NCBI GenBank assembly: GCA_037783415.1
Contig: JAZGTN010000296.1
Location: forward strand, 186,001 to 250,000
Length of the DNA: 64,000 nt
Origin: Leptasterias polaris
Lineage: Eukaryota > Echinodermata > Asteroidea > Forcipulatida > Asteriidae
Reading direction: 5' to 3'
Shown here: piece by piece, positions 26,701-41,700 of the stretch
Layout: the number at the start of each line of letters is the position of its first letter
Position numbering within the stretch: position 1 is the first letter of the stretch
Made by a program: the position numbers and the translations under genes
The notes under the pieces: generated by a model
Databases searched by the model: none
Told to the model about the DNA's origin: nothing
The model's input: only the letters and a program-made list of their open reading frames with translations

Positions 26701-29700
26701 AGAACTGCATTTAACTTGACTGTCTGTAATGTGTTGTCATGTAGCCTTCGTGAAAGACTCTGCTTTGTTCAAAACGTCAGGCCATTAGCTATTTTTTGCA
26801 TTTATACCATACATTTAGTTCCTTTTGGTTGGTAAGCAGTTTGCAGCAGCTAATTCTATTTTCTGGTTGTTTTTTTTCGTGTCTGTTCTGGTACATAATT
26901 TTCAGGGTAGCTGTCGAGATGTTTGTCTCTGCACCTTTGAAACTGCTAATCCCTTGTGTTTTTAAATATTTTCTTCTTTCAGTTAAACTTCAATTCCAGC
27001 ACAGGACAGTCAAAGTGTATAAATCAAACAATATTTGATACTCTGTTTCTCTGTCAATTTCTTAGCCTCAATGTTTGACTGAATTGATGTACCTTGTGTA
27101 TGTGGAGTATACTGGATACAGACATCTGTAGTCAGATTTAATTCCCATGTACATGTATGATTCATAGCAGTCACTTTACACCACTGAACTGAAGACACAT
27201 CATTACTCTGATAAGAAGTATGGACCATCAACCAGTTCCAGACAGTCTCTACAAGAAAAAACAGTCATTTTTCAATGTTCACATAATTTGTTATGGAGGG
27301 GGAAATCTGCTTTTGCATGCAGTGCAGTTTGTAGCCTCCAAGTTGTCTGTCAACATCACCTTGTACAGTATGTCTTGACCGTAGCGTTTCAGTTAGAGTT
27401 GCTATCAACATTCATGGGATTGTATTGTAAGTTAAATGTTTGCATCCTAAGAAACCGGAGTCTCACTCGTGTTCAAAGATGTCCTCAAAAACTTGCTCCA
27501 CATGACCTGTAGAGGGCAACATACATGTTTGTCCTGCCAGGTCATCCTTGGTACTCCGCATTCATAGATCAAATGATAGAATGGGTAGTCACCAGTTAAG
27601 TCGGGAGGGAGTAATAAAAGTAATTCCTGTTGATGAATCACGATTGAACGTCTGGATGAACGTTTTATAAGTTTCTCAAATCCATCCATTATTGTTTAAG
27701 ACGTACAAAGCTTTCTGCTCTACTCCATATGGATTCAACGCTTACATATCTTGGTAAAAATGTTTCTTCAAATTCTTATATTTTGGGGTAATGAAAAGTT
27801 CTTATCTTATAATAATCCCCAAGTAATTATGCACAAGTACAAAGAGCCAAAAGCATCTGCCTTTTTGCCCACGGCATCTCAATGCCCTTTAAAATTGTCT
27901 GAAAATCTCAAATGTGTTATGACTTCCTTATTAGTTTAAGTCCAACGCTTATACATAATGCATGTGGCATGTAAGGACTACTGTAAGATGTTCATAACAT
28001 TTAGTAAGGGCCCTGACAAATCTGCACTCTTAAAAACATTATTTTTGAGTTCCTTCTTTGTAAGCCTGTGCCAGGTGCAATGATTACACAGGTAAGCGAC
28101 CGATCATCTGGTTAAACGTTTATAGCTTACAGTTCAGATAACCGTCAAAACTTCTCTTGAAAGTGCTGCGAAACGCAGACCATAATGCAATCACAGTGTA
28201 CACAGCGTGCAAATAGGCATCCGATGCACACACAAGCAGTCACATCGTATCCAATAATTTACAGGCTGGTTGTAATCATCGCTACTTTGAATGTAACAAT
28301 AAAGGCAAGAAACATTGAACAACGTGCAGTCTATATTTTACTAAAAATAAAATGATAACATTTAGAACACTCCTGTATGAACGAAAATACTATTTTACAG
28401 TATAATGTAAGGTTTGTTTCTTTTTCTAGATTTAATTTGTTTGTGGAGTGATTACTCAAGTGCAATGATTTGATAAATGGGTGTGTAAACATTTTTCTTT
28501 GAGCACTAAATTTGTTTTCTGAAACGGATGGTTACACATGCAGCCGACCTTTCAAAAAACAGTTACACGTTAACAAAAATAGCAGTGAACACACAGGTTT
28601 TCTTCAATGCCTGAACCAAACAGAAGGATATAGTCATGCCAAGTTAAGAAAGTCTCTGCTCTCAGTGTTATTTCTAAATATCACAACACAGCAAACTCTG
28701 ATGTTCTTATCAGTTGATTGTTCCTTTATATTTGTGTCGTTCCCCCACCAGAGCTCACAGTCCGCTTTGCAAGAACTCCATTATGATCTGAAGAAACGTA
28801 GTTCTGTTGTCTCATCCTCATTCCTTCATTTTCAAGATGTTTTTATTTCCTTTTTCTTTTCAGAGCCCATGGTTCGAGCCGAGCTGATGGAACAAATACC
28901 CCACATAGCCATGTTATGTCAAGAGAATCGTAATTTCTTCCCTAACACTGTGCAGGATTATATCCTACCTACTGTGGTACGCTACCTCACCGACTCAAAT
29001 AACCAGGTAAAATAAGCCTTCACTGTTTGTTCCACTTTCTGGCTATGCACACAAATCAAAGAGCTGTGGTCAGTAGAAGCAGATTACCAACTTTAAATTC
29101 AAGGTTGTATATTTCAATCACTTTGGAATGTTCCAATAAAATTGTCATTTCCCTGGTGGAGGTTAACTGCCTCGTCCTTAACAGAATGAAGTAACAAATT
29201 TGTATTTCGATGGTGACTGGTTGTGGAATAATCCATGCTAAACAGATTATTAAGCAGATACTGCTGATAAGCAGATCTTTATAATATTATGTAGAACTGT
29301 ATGGCTCCTCGAAGAATTCATGCAAGATTCTTACTTGGCTTCTTTGTCATGAAGTTACTTAGAGAGGATGGTCTACTTAGCTCTCAGTAAGCCAAGATTG
29401 AACACAATGTTCTTCATTTACGATGTATTTGTTTGTCTGTGTCATTCATTCTTGTTATAATCATTCAATCATTGTTTGATATCAGCTGTTGAGTGGCATG
29501 ATATTGTTTCCTTTTCAAAACAATTGCTGTCATTGTTAAGGATGTCTATTGTTTTAGTGGCAGCTGTTCCTGTAACCCTATTTTGGGGCCTCAGAATATT
29601 TCATAAAACAACATCAAGAGTAGAGTATAAATAATTGAATAATCTTTTTCTCAATGGAGACAATTTCTTGGTAGATTGCTGAGGTATAGGTTGTGATATT

Positions 29701-32700
29701 GTAGAGTATTTTGATGAGTCAGCTTGTTCTCACAGCTGGGTAGTAGAGACCCTAGGGTGATAACTCTGGCTGATGGAATGTAGCTTGATGCACCTGTGAC
29801 TTGTTGTTGTACAAGACCTCCATTGGACTACATTTCAAACTTAAGGTGTTTGGGGAGAACTTAGAGGGGAGCTTAAAGCAATGGTGCTTCAATCAAGAGA
29901 CATCATTATCAAAATTATTGATAATGTCATCTGAAAGGCTCTTATATTTAGTAAACAGAATGTAAAAATATTCTCCAATTCAATGCCATCTCTTTACTTT
30001 TTTGCCTCAAAGCTAGGCCTAAAATTGGATGAGACCTGACCTTCAAAGATATCTCATTGTATCGTGTTTCTAAATCGCTTTTCAAATTTACATCTTTAAA
30101 AGTGGAGAATAAGGCAATGTATGCATTCACCCAAACGTTCTTGTTTTGTTAGTTTTTAGTGAATTGATAACTTTAAGACAGTAAGTCAAACAGCATCAAT
30201 CTCATCAGAGTCCAGAACTTTTTATGTTGAGATATCAGTTCTGTCCGATTGTGAGAGTTCCTTGTAAAAACACAAAACCCCAAAAGCCCAGGAAAATAGT
30301 TTAATACATGTCTCCATTTCATTTTAAAGTAGGAAGATCAACTTATTATTAAGACAAAATTTTAATCATTTTACATCCATATATGTGACCCGCTCTATGA
30401 AAAGGGGTATTATGTCGCGCTATGCAATAAGGCATTAGGGGCTATTCTATTGCGGAGAGGTCGAAAAATCTTCACATAGGTGACTTTTATTTTTGTGGTT
30501 ATTTCACTTCTATTATATAAGTATTATTAAAATTTGTTTTCAAAAACAATCATTTTGATGAGTAAAGATGACAAAACAATGGTTTTTGTGTCCACTTTTT
30601 TAGTCATTTCTTTTCACTTTACTATGTTTAAAGGGCTGTATCTTTAAAGGCAGTTTTGTTAAATTGGAAAATATGAATATGCAAATATCAATATATCTTG
30701 AGAACGCAAAATGCTATAGTGGTGAGACATATACCAAATTGAAGCTTACAATGTGACTAATTTAACTAAACATATAACTTGTAATTTTTAGTTTTGCGAC
30801 ATAATTGCCCTTTTTATAGAGCCGGTCACATATTCCACTAATAGCATTCTTTAATCTGTAATCCAGGAACAGTGTAGTTAAAGTGCATTTTAAGGTTCTG
30901 TTTCTCATATCCTGTTCATATCCGCTGGTTTCATGCAAATGTCTGTTGGTTTCCTACAGAGTCTACGCATATCTTTACTATCTCTGTATGCGTCTACATT
31001 AAAGGGCAATGTAACTATTCATGGTGTAGAGGCCAAATCAAAAGAAGAAAGCTTCCTTTAAATAATCCAAGTTTGTTTGCATTACTCTCTGTCTGTGAAA
31101 GTAAAATATAATTAAGTCATACTCAAAGGTATGGTGAGGCAGAATTAGTCAATTAAAAAGGGAACATTTTCATTAAAAATATAAATAAAACCTACTTTAA
31201 TTCAGTTTTTCCTGAAAACATTCAAGACATATTTCCTTAGATTTTGCACTAAAATTAAACAGGGATATTTTATTAGGATTTAAAAACTTAATTTATAAGC
31301 AAGAAGTACCTGTTCAATTACTTGCTTATTTGTAATCACAAATGTGAATGTCTGAAACTAACCAAAACTAAACAACATCTTGGAATGTATTTTCTTAATA
31401 CTTAGGTGCGCAAGACCAGTCAGGCAGCTTTATTGGTTCTCTTAGAGCAAGATCTTCTAGAGAAGAGAGACATTGAAGAACAAGTCTGCCCCATCCTCAT
31501 ACAATTATCTGGACAAGGAAGCTCAGAAGATTACCGAAATGAAGCTGTTGCTGTAAGTTCATCTCATCTTTCATCTTGCATATCCATTCTATGTCTTACA
31601 TTCTGCGTCTTACATTCTGCGTCTTACATTCTGCGTCTTACATTCTGCGTCTTACATTCTGCACCTTCCATTCTGTGTCTTACATTATGCTTCTTATATT
31701 CTGTAATCTTAGAGATGATCACACTATAATTTAACTTGTTAATGACTGTGTTATTTTCTGTCGCTGGTACATCTATCAACCTCTGTATTATTTTGACCAG
31801 TGTCTCTGTTTAGCAAAAAGTTACCAGCTGGTAATGTTTAATAATTTGACCTGTTTTCCTATTTCCTTCAAGATGAAAACACTGCAAACAGAAACCAGTT
31901 GATACGTAGTCACATTTGTTAACCAACTTGATACCAATGAAGGGATGGGATAGTGGTTTTTTAACTTTATAATCTACTGACCAATGTTGAAGATTTGATC
32001 TACATGTATGTATGTTGTGGCATTATTCAGGCTTTTAATAGAGAAATCCTCTTTGCTGTGCTCCCATTACACTTCTTACTTGTCCGTTCCCAGGCCTGGT
32101 TACTATTTATACCCTTCAAAGTTCCTGGCAATTGAAGACTTTTAATATTAGATTGGTAGAAACTCTACAAGCCTTGCGGCCTTCTTCAGTGGTGAAAATA
32201 ACTCTTCTTCAATGGTAAAAGGTTTTCATTAAACCAGCGGATGTTCGTCTAGCTACAATGGGAATACCTTCAATCCCATGTGATATTATCAACCAATCAC
32301 AGTGTGAATCAAGCCTACTCCCATATCACATGATCAGATTGTGATTTGAGTGACGGCGCATGGTTACCATGGAATCTCACCTGAATATAGTCCCCATTGT
32401 AGACACTGGGAGTCAAAGGTGCATATAAAATGCAATGAGGCTGAGGCAAATGAAATTAAGATGTTTAAAATGAAAGGAAGTCGAGGTTAGTTACCTGGAA
32501 GTGGATGTTGATCTCTCATCTTAGGCTAAGTACACCAAGTATAAATCAGCCTAGGATTGATGGCAAACTGTGAGATGGACTTGAGTGTAGTGCTTTCTTT
32601 AAGCTGCTTGCTGCTGATATGACTTCACATATTGCCAGGTTCTATTTCTACAAATCAAACCCAGATTAAAACTTAAGCTCGTATTAAACCACCTGAACAA

Positions 32701-35700
32701 TTGTGGTTGTTTTATAGCAGGTTGCATACAAGGGAAAGCTAACATTCTTCTAACTGTTGTAAAGCTTTATTCTATCTGTGCTTAATAATATAAATTGCAA
32801 GCTGATAAGATGGTATGGTGCTGATGTGCTTTCTGTATGCAGTGTACTTTGTGAAAGACATGGGTAGTGAGATTGTAAAGTTATAGACTATCCCGCTACT
32901 CTGTCTCTCACCAAGGTATACTTGCTCCTGCTACGGGATGCAAGATGGTTGCTCTAACACCCAAGACATCAAGACTTTGTGCATTTATTACATTATTTCA
33001 GACCCAAGACTTCTGAGACGATTGATCTGGCAAAGGAAGTTGGATTAATGAGTTAGTTAAATTCTAGGCTAGATCAAGAGGTGGATTTTAAAAGTATTGT
33101 GTGAACGACATTGTTGCCATCCCCAACTGACCATGACACACAGATCATCAGTATCAAAGTTTTTACAAAGAAACACTGTTGTGGTAAGATTGTTCAAGGG
33201 TGAATCCATTGTTGATCAGTTTAGTATTGGCCACTAACTTAACCAGCCACTTAGGCTTGAATAGCTTGTTCTTGGTCTGACCACGTTCAATAGCTTCATC
33301 ATAAATAATCTTTCACATATAGTTTTATTGATTTTAGATGATTTTATTCACTGAAATAGAATAACTTTCTTGACACCTCACTTTTGTTATCTGCATTTAT
33401 TGTTTGCCGTCTTTTAGTGATAGATACAATACTTGTATATAATTTATATTTGTTGTCCTTGTTCTTTACAGCTAATGAGTAAAGTTGCCCCATTGGTTGG
33501 ACGAGACATTACATTAAAACTTGTGCTTCCTCAGTTCTCGGAGCTGTGTTCTGACAGTATGTTTCATATACGTAAGGTAAGTGAGGATTAAGTACACTGC
33601 ACTTAAGATATTAAAATGAAGATCAAATATTTACTGCGTTAAGTTGAGTTTTATATACTTCTGTTAGCTCACATAGTAAGAATCTTAGTCATGTCAATTT
33701 TTTCATCCTGAAGGTTAACAAATTACTAACAAAATTTATTATTTATATGTTGTACATCGGCAGGTCATAGATGAACATGTAGGTTAGTGAAAGGAATTTA
33801 TTCCAAGTAATTGAAATACAAGTAATTCAATTCACTACATTCCGATACTTGAATGTATTCCTATCATGAAAGGCAGATCAATTGTAGTGTCTTTCATGTA
33901 AGTTTGTAAATATTGCTACCAAGAATAATATCTAGCTTGAAGTCAGATACCAGAGGTGAAAGTTGTGTGTCTACAGAGCCTTAGCCAATAATTGAGTTTT
34001 CATCTCTTACCTTACCTCTTCACTTCTCACAATTACTTTTCACCTTATGTATCCCAAGGCAGACATCAATATGAAATCACATTATCCACTGGACTAATGA
34101 CCTAATTCACATGCCAAGAAGGTTTCTAATCTAATCGTTGCGTAGCGTAGGGACTAAGCCGCAAAAGGCTACAAGCCGATCTGACTCATACCGCAGTCTG
34201 TCGGGCCTGGTCCAGGGTAACAAAATATCCCCTGGCTGTAAGAAATGGTACTGACCACAGGGCAGTGTGCTTAAAACAAAAACCAGAGTATCTGACCTGA
34301 AGAAGGAGTTGTTGTACAGTGTGTGAAACATTGACAGTGCTCAAGGGTATACTGGTTAAGAAATAGCTCTAGGGCTGTTATTCAACCTTTGCCATTCCCA
34401 GCTGTATGGCAAGGCGCTAAATTAGTGATAGCATTCGGCAAAATTGATGCAGATTTGCAGAAGTGGAGCAGCATATGAGAAATTAGCTTACAGTATAAGG
34501 CATGAGATAGTTCAAGATCCATCAATCTGTAGCTTACATTTGTAAGTAAACCAAAATATCAAACAAATCGTTGTTTCATGTAAAGGTATCCTAGCATTTT
34601 ACCAGAGAAAAGTTACATAGTTTTGAGCACTAAAGGTTTCATGTAAGAAAGTACCCCAAAGTTATGAACTATGTTGATGTCCTGTCCTATTTTAAATATT
34701 GTGGTTCTACATCAGTTCTTATAACTATTAAGTGTACAAGAATTAACAACATCAAACTATAAATATTTGTTATCATTTTTAACAGGTATGTGCTGCTAAC
34801 TTTGGGGATATATGTAATGTGGTTGGAGAAGAACCAACAGAAAAGTTATTGGTGAGTGCAAATATCTAAAGGATTATTTATCTTAACAAAAACTGTGATC
34901 AAAAGTATAAAGCAGCTACATGTAGGAGATTGGTGGGACCTATCTTTATAAATGGACATTTAGAAATTGTCATACAAACTTTGTTCATCTAAGCAATTAA
35001 TTTGTGAAAAGTAAATCTACAGTATTAGACTGAGCAAGTCTGACATGCCAAAGTACACCTTAATCACGCAGTTTAAAGAGTGCAGTATGCATTAGACTTG
35101 CTCAGTCTGTGCACAGTAAGAGTAGGATAATATGAACAGGAGATATCTATGACAATAGTATAGTTTTAATCCTGGTAACACCAAATAAAGTCTGTTCCAG
35201 TAACAAATAACAAGTGTTTTTATCTCATTTGCAGCTACCTAAATTTGAAGACTTATGTGAAGATAGTGTTTGGGGAGTACGTAAAGCTTGTGCAGAATGC
35301 TTTATGGCTGTGTCATGGGCTGTATCAAGGACTGTACGCAAAGATAACCTCTCACCTCTCTTTGTCAAACTCTTATGTGATCCATCAAGATGGGTACGTT
35401 ATCATTTGTCAATCTGTAATTTGAATAAAAATATACAATGTATGTTGAGAGTATAAGTGAATTAACATACTGGTGTCTTACAATGAGTATGTGAGTTATA
35501 ACTCAATACAGTTACATTATAAATGAACCATCATACTGGTGTCTCACAATGGTGAACTCAACCATGTGAGTTATGGTGAACTCAACCATGTGAGTTAAGG
35601 TGAAATCAACCATGTGAGTTATGGTGAACTCAAACATGTGAGTTAAGGTGAACTCAAACATGTGAGTTATGGTGAACTCAACCATGTGAGTTATGGTGAA

Positions 35701-38700
35701 CTCAACCATGTGAGTTATGGTGAACTCAAACATGTGAGTTATGGTGAACTCAACCATGTGAGTTATGGTGAACTCAACCATGTGAGTTATGGTGAACTCA
35801 ACCATGTGAGTTATGGTGAACTCAACCATGTGAGTTATGGTGAACTCAACCATGTGAGTTATGGTGAACTCAACCATGTGAGTTATGGTGAACTCAACCA
35901 TGTGAGTTATGGTGAACTCAACCATGTGAGTTAAGGTGAACTCAACCATGTGAGTTATGGTGAACTCAACCATGTGAGTTATGGTGAACTCAACCATGTG
36001 AGTTATGGTGAACTCAACCATGTGAGTTATGGTGAACTCAACCATGTGAGTTATGGTGAACTCAACCATGTGAGTTATGGTGAACTCAACCATGTGAGTT
36101 ATGGTGAACTCAACCATGTGAGTTATGGTGAACTCAACCATGTGAGTTATGGTGAACTCAACCATGTGAGTTATGGTGAACTCAACCATGTGAGTTATGG
36201 TGAACTCAACCATGTGAGTTATGGTGAACTCAACCATGTGAGTTATGGTGAACTCAACCATGTGAGTTATGGTGAACTCAACCATGTGAGTTTTAAATGT
36301 TTTCATTTGACCAGTAGTGAGGACATTACAAGGAATCTAAATATTTGAGATTTAAGCACATATGTCATCACCATGATTAATATTTATTTTGTTGTTTATG
36401 TGTTGTGTTTCCTGTAGGTAAGAATGGCTGCTTTTCAAACCTTAGGGCCTTTCATCTCAACCTTTGCTGATCCAGCAGTCTCAGGTGTTCAAGTTGTCTA
36501 CAATCCTGATGGATCTGTTCAAATTGCAAGTGTAGTTGATAACAATGATTCAGAATCTGATGAAATCCCTTCCTTAGTTTTCTCAGAATCTTCAAATCAG
36601 TCTTCCTCAACAGAGCAATCCGGAGCAGAACAAAGAACTCATTTTACAAGTGAAGCCGTTGCTATGGAGGTTGATGAAACCCTAGCAGCCTCAGGAACGA
36701 TCATTCTTGGCCAGCAGAATCAAGGAGTAGGACCTCTAGAGGCTAATTCAAACCAGGCATCACATGCCTCTAGTAACATTCATCAGGGTATTGGACATGT
36801 AGAATTCACAATGGATGCAAGGGCTGTATACAAGCCTGAAATCTCTTCAGATTTTAACTCTTTCCTTTTCTGGCGGAACCCAATCCCAGTCATAGATGCT
36901 CGACCTAAATGCAATGATGGAGAGGATGATGAAGAATCCTCCTCATCAACAGAACGATTCACAACGATGGCAGAGCTAACGTTAGAGACCAACACACCAC
37001 CAAATGACAGTAGCAAACAACAAGAATCACCTGATTCAGGCATCAATAGTCCAGCAGGGGCTCCTGGATCTCCAGCTGGTAGTGATGGTGAAGGTCCTTC
37101 ATCAGAAGGTGAACAAAGTAAAGAAACTAAAGATAACACACAAAATGTCACTGACATCAGTGGGCACATGTCTGATGTACATCTACAGGAGTCAACAAAT
37201 CCAGAGCCAGAAGATATTGACAATAATGCAAATGTCAACACATCTAGCGATAGTAAGGGGGAATCCCCACCCCAAGGGGAATCACCTGGTGGTATGGAGC
37301 TACATAAAGCTAATCTGACAGAAGCTGATCAAGTGTTAGAGACAGTGTCTAACATCTGCAGTACACATGTGATTGGCCAGCGTTTGAATGAGAAGACATT
37401 GACGTTTGTCAATGGGATTGTTGAAGAGGAGGTTGTTCCAGAATGGTCAGACTCTGATCCATCTGCTAATACGTCCACCGAAGCACATACCCCTGAACGT
37501 ATCCCAAGGCAAACACAGGTCAGTCAAAGATACAAACTCTTTCTCCAGGAAAAAATGACACTCATTAAGTATTAAGAGGTGTCTGTTTGTAGGATAACAA
37601 TTTTTCCTTGTTAAGACATCTCTACAGGCCTTTCCATCTTGCCATCTATCCTTTTAGCCTTTTTAAGAAATTCAAATCTTTTAAACTGATCTTGCAGTAT
37701 ACATATACTTCCTTAATGTATCAGGAATGCATGAATTATCTAAAGAAACATAATCAAGAAGACGTTTTTAATGAGAGCGGTTTTGTCTTTGACAGGATGT
37801 GATCCCAGCTGAGTTACTAGATCTATACCTCTCCATGACAGACTCTAGTCGAGCTCAAACTGTGGATACTGAGATAGCTAGACATTGTGCTTTCAGTCTG
37901 CCTGGAGTGGCATTAACAATGGGACGTAAGAACTGGATGTGCCTCAAAGAAGTCTATGAGATATTGGCTTCAGATATGCAGGTACAAAACACCTTCATTG
38001 TCAGGTTTCCTGTATACGCATTCAAGTTTCAAGTGCTAATCAATACCTGAAAATAGGGACCAGATCATATTGCCCTTGCACCCTCATTTGGGTTATAATT
38101 AATCCAGTGGAAGAAAGATGGCTTTGCAATGATACAGGTGTATGTGGAGAACACGGTTATTTAGTACAACTTGCAGAATGAATACTTCTATTCATTATTT
38201 TTTATACGTATTGAAAGTTGGGCTAAATCAGTGAACTGGAAATTTCTTGTGTACACTTGATGTTGAAACAATTCAAGCCAGTCAACCTAACCTGACCCTT
38301 TCTCTCCCCCCAGTGGAAGGTTCGTCGTACCCTGGCATTCTCTATCCATGAGATGGCCCTCATCCTGGGTGATGAGGTCACTACGGTGGACCTGGTACCC
38401 ATCTTCAATGGTTTCCTTAGAGACTTGGATGAAGTACGCATCGGGGTCCTCAAACATTTTGCTGACTTTGTTAAGGTAAGTTTTTGCAATATCAAATTTA
38501 GGGAAGATGTTTACGTCTATCAAAATGGATTGTTCATCAAGAAAAGGTTCCTTAAAGAAACTAAGATAGATCTTACTTAAGTGGTGAAATCCTTAGGACA
38601 TGTTTATAAACTTGAATCTATAATGGAGCTTGTTGAAAATAAAACGTTACAAGCTGCAAATTTCCCAATGTGTTTGTGCTGAAGGGATTTAAACAGTTTA

Positions 38701-41700
38701 AACTCTGCATGATGGGAGCAGATAATAAAAATAAAGTTTCTTTGTATGCCCCAGTATGTCCTAGTTGTCTTCTAGAGAATACTTCATCCACTCTTGTCTG
38801 TATTGTTAATATGTAAATCTGATGGTTTTCTTGTAGTTATTGAAACCAGATCTTCGCAGACAGTATCTGAGTAGAATGACTGATTTCTTAACCACTGATA
38901 ACACTCGCAACTGGAGGTTTCGTCTTGAACTCGCTGAGTAAGTTTGATCACTTGGAATGGTGTTGTCTAAGCTCATAGACAGAAAAATCAGGGAATACTG
39001 TGTTAATACTGAGCATATCTGCCTTGAGACAAGTTGTGTGTGCTTGGTACTGAAAACCCAATCCTCATGCAACATTCTAGTCTAAGGTGAGATTGGAACC
39101 GGGGTCCACAGAGGTGAAAGGCAGGGGAAGAAACCACTGAGCCAACCTGATCCATGATATTGATACTCCACAGCTGACAGACAGCATTAGTCAATGTGCT
39201 ACTTGTGTGTTTAAGCTGTTCCTAGCCATCTGTAGGCGGTGGTAATCGTACAAAATCAACATCAAGTAAACTAAGGTGGAATCCAAATCATATTTTTACT
39301 GATGGCTTGCACAGTGATCAGGGTGTGGAACTTTCAGTAGAATAAGAGTTCTTATGGTTTATGTTACTTGTGATTTGAGTAGAACAGCATTTTTAATGCA
39401 AGTAATATCATTAAATAAAGTTTGACCAAGTCACACATTGTCAACTAAAATATTTGCATTATTGATTGCATATAAATGTTGGTCACAGTGTAGGTCATCT
39501 ACAGGTAATTAAAAGACTATCTGCTAACTCTGTATTGTTACATCTACCCATCAAGTGTTATTCCTTTGTTTCTTTACTCATACAGACAACTGATCTTACT
39601 TTGTGACATGTATGACCCTGGTGATGTATGTGAACACCTGTTCCCAATAGCATTATCATTGGCTGGAGATAGAGTTGCTGATGTTAGATTCACTGCTTAC
39701 AGATTGGTAAGTCTCTCTGATTAATCCAAACAAATCTAACTGAAGATGTCATGACAAGGCTATGTAGTTGAATCACTGCATGTATTTTGGTTAGAGCTGC
39801 TAAAGCACTAATTACTGCTTAATATATTTCTGTAAGTAAACAATACGAGAAGCCAGTCACAAACTACATCCATGTTTTTTGTTGCTGGTCAAAACAAAAT
39901 TGTTTTATGCTAAGCCGGTATTTGTGCTAAAACAGTTCTATGAAACTGCAAATTGGAGCATTTTGTAGATTAGAGAGTTCAAGGTCATGATGAAATTCTA
40001 GCCAGGAAGCAAAGACCAGGGGCATGGAGGCAATGACCAGGGGCATGGAGGCAATGACCAGGGGCATGGAGGCAATGACCACGGGCATGGAGGCCTCCAT
40101 GCCCCTGGTCATTGCCTCCATGCCCCTGGTCATTGCCTCCATGCCCCTGGTCATTGCCTCCATGCCCCTGGTCATTGCCTCCATGCCCCTGGTCATTGCC
40201 TCCATGCCCCTGGTCATTGCCTCCATGCCCCTGGTCATTGCCTCCATGCCCCTGGTCATTGCCTCCATGCCCCTGGTCATTGCCTCCATGCCCCTGGTCA
40301 TTGCCTCCATGCCCCTGGTCATTGCCTCCATGCCCCTGGTCATTGCCTCCATGCCCCTGGTCATTGCCTCCATGCCCCTGGTCATTGCCTCCATGCCCCT
40401 GGTCATTGCCTCCATGCCCCTGGTCATTGCCTCCATGCCCCTGGTCATTGCCTCCATGCCCCTGGTCATTGCCTCCATGCCCCTGGTCATTGCCTCCATG
40501 CCCCTGGTCATTGCCTCCATGCCCCTGGTCATTGCCTCCATGCCCCTGGTCATTGCCTCCATGCCCCTGGTCATTGCCTCCATGCCCCTGGTCATTGCCT
40601 CCATGCCCCTGGTCATTGCCTCCATGCCCCTGGTCATTGCCTCCATGCCCCTGGTCATTGCCTCCATGCCCCTGGTCATTGCCTCCATGCCCCTGGTCAT
40701 TGCCTCCATGCCCCTGGTCATTGCCTCCATGCCCCTGGTCATTGCCTCCATGCCCCTGGTCATTGCCTCCATGCCCCTGGTCATTGCCTCCATGCCCCTG
40801 GTCATTGCCTCCATGCCCCTGGTCATTGCCTCCATGCCCCTGGTCATTGCCTCCATGCCCCTGGTCATTGCCTCCATGCCCCTGGTCATTGCCTCCATGC
40901 CCTTGATCATTGAAGTAGATAAATTGAAGGATGTTTTTCACTGGTAATAGGGATATATTATATTCTTATTTGACCTTCTCTAATCCCATCTTGATATCTT
41001 AGCTGGGTGTGATTATGAAGAGGATTAACATGTCTGGTAATGCAGTGTTACGTCAAAATTCCATTGATGGTATCATCAATAAATATGCCAAGAGTGATCG
41101 CTGGTTTGGACGACAAACGTAAGTCAATTCTTGTAACTTGTCAGTAAGTTGATGTGTCATAACAAGTATTAGTATTCTCTTGTAGCACTTGCTGTAAAGC
41201 TCTCTGGTTAAACCCAGATAGTTCCTCACAGAGCAATTTATTTCTGTATAAATATTAATTTGTTTTACTTTCACTCCTAATCCTGACACCTATTGAAAGA
41301 CTCTTTTCTAAAGATGTTGAATGTCTATATCTGTCTTTCTATGTAATCTCAGGTTTGCTCATCTTTGTCAGAGTCTGCTGGACATACAATCTATAGACAA
41401 TGAGCAGTTTGCTCGTGATTTATTACCAAGTCTACTCCTTCTAGTTGATGACTCCGTACCTAATGTCCGAATTACACTAGCAAGATTATTAACTCAATAT
41501 GTACTGCCCATAGGTAAGTTTACTGAATTAGTTGATTTGTTTAGATTGCATTGACCTGAACCTTCACTGTCTATTGTTAGTAAAGTAGAAAGCTTATCAC
41601 TTCAAATCTATGTGTCATACTGACAAGATGAGTATTGAAGCTGAAAGGCTGTAAGGAGATATCATGTATGATTGAATTATTCTCAAAATATCCTCAACCC

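Larger units (their letters stand above)
31553..34785. other. PPP4R1 introns 5 and 6 with exon 6 between
   Basis: Introns 31553-33471 and 33577-34785. They hold the 14-bp minisatellite and two retroposon-tail motifs. No other structure was recognised. Confidence 0.75.

Noticed and set aside
35512..36348. 264-codon minus ORF and 90/132-codon plus ORFs with 8-residue repeats
   Set aside because: By-products of the 24-bp minisatellite inside a PPP4R1 intron.
39927..40947. Four overlapping ORFs of 264-327 codons on both strands
   Set aside because: All are translations of the 21-bp minisatellite, open only because the period is a multiple of three.
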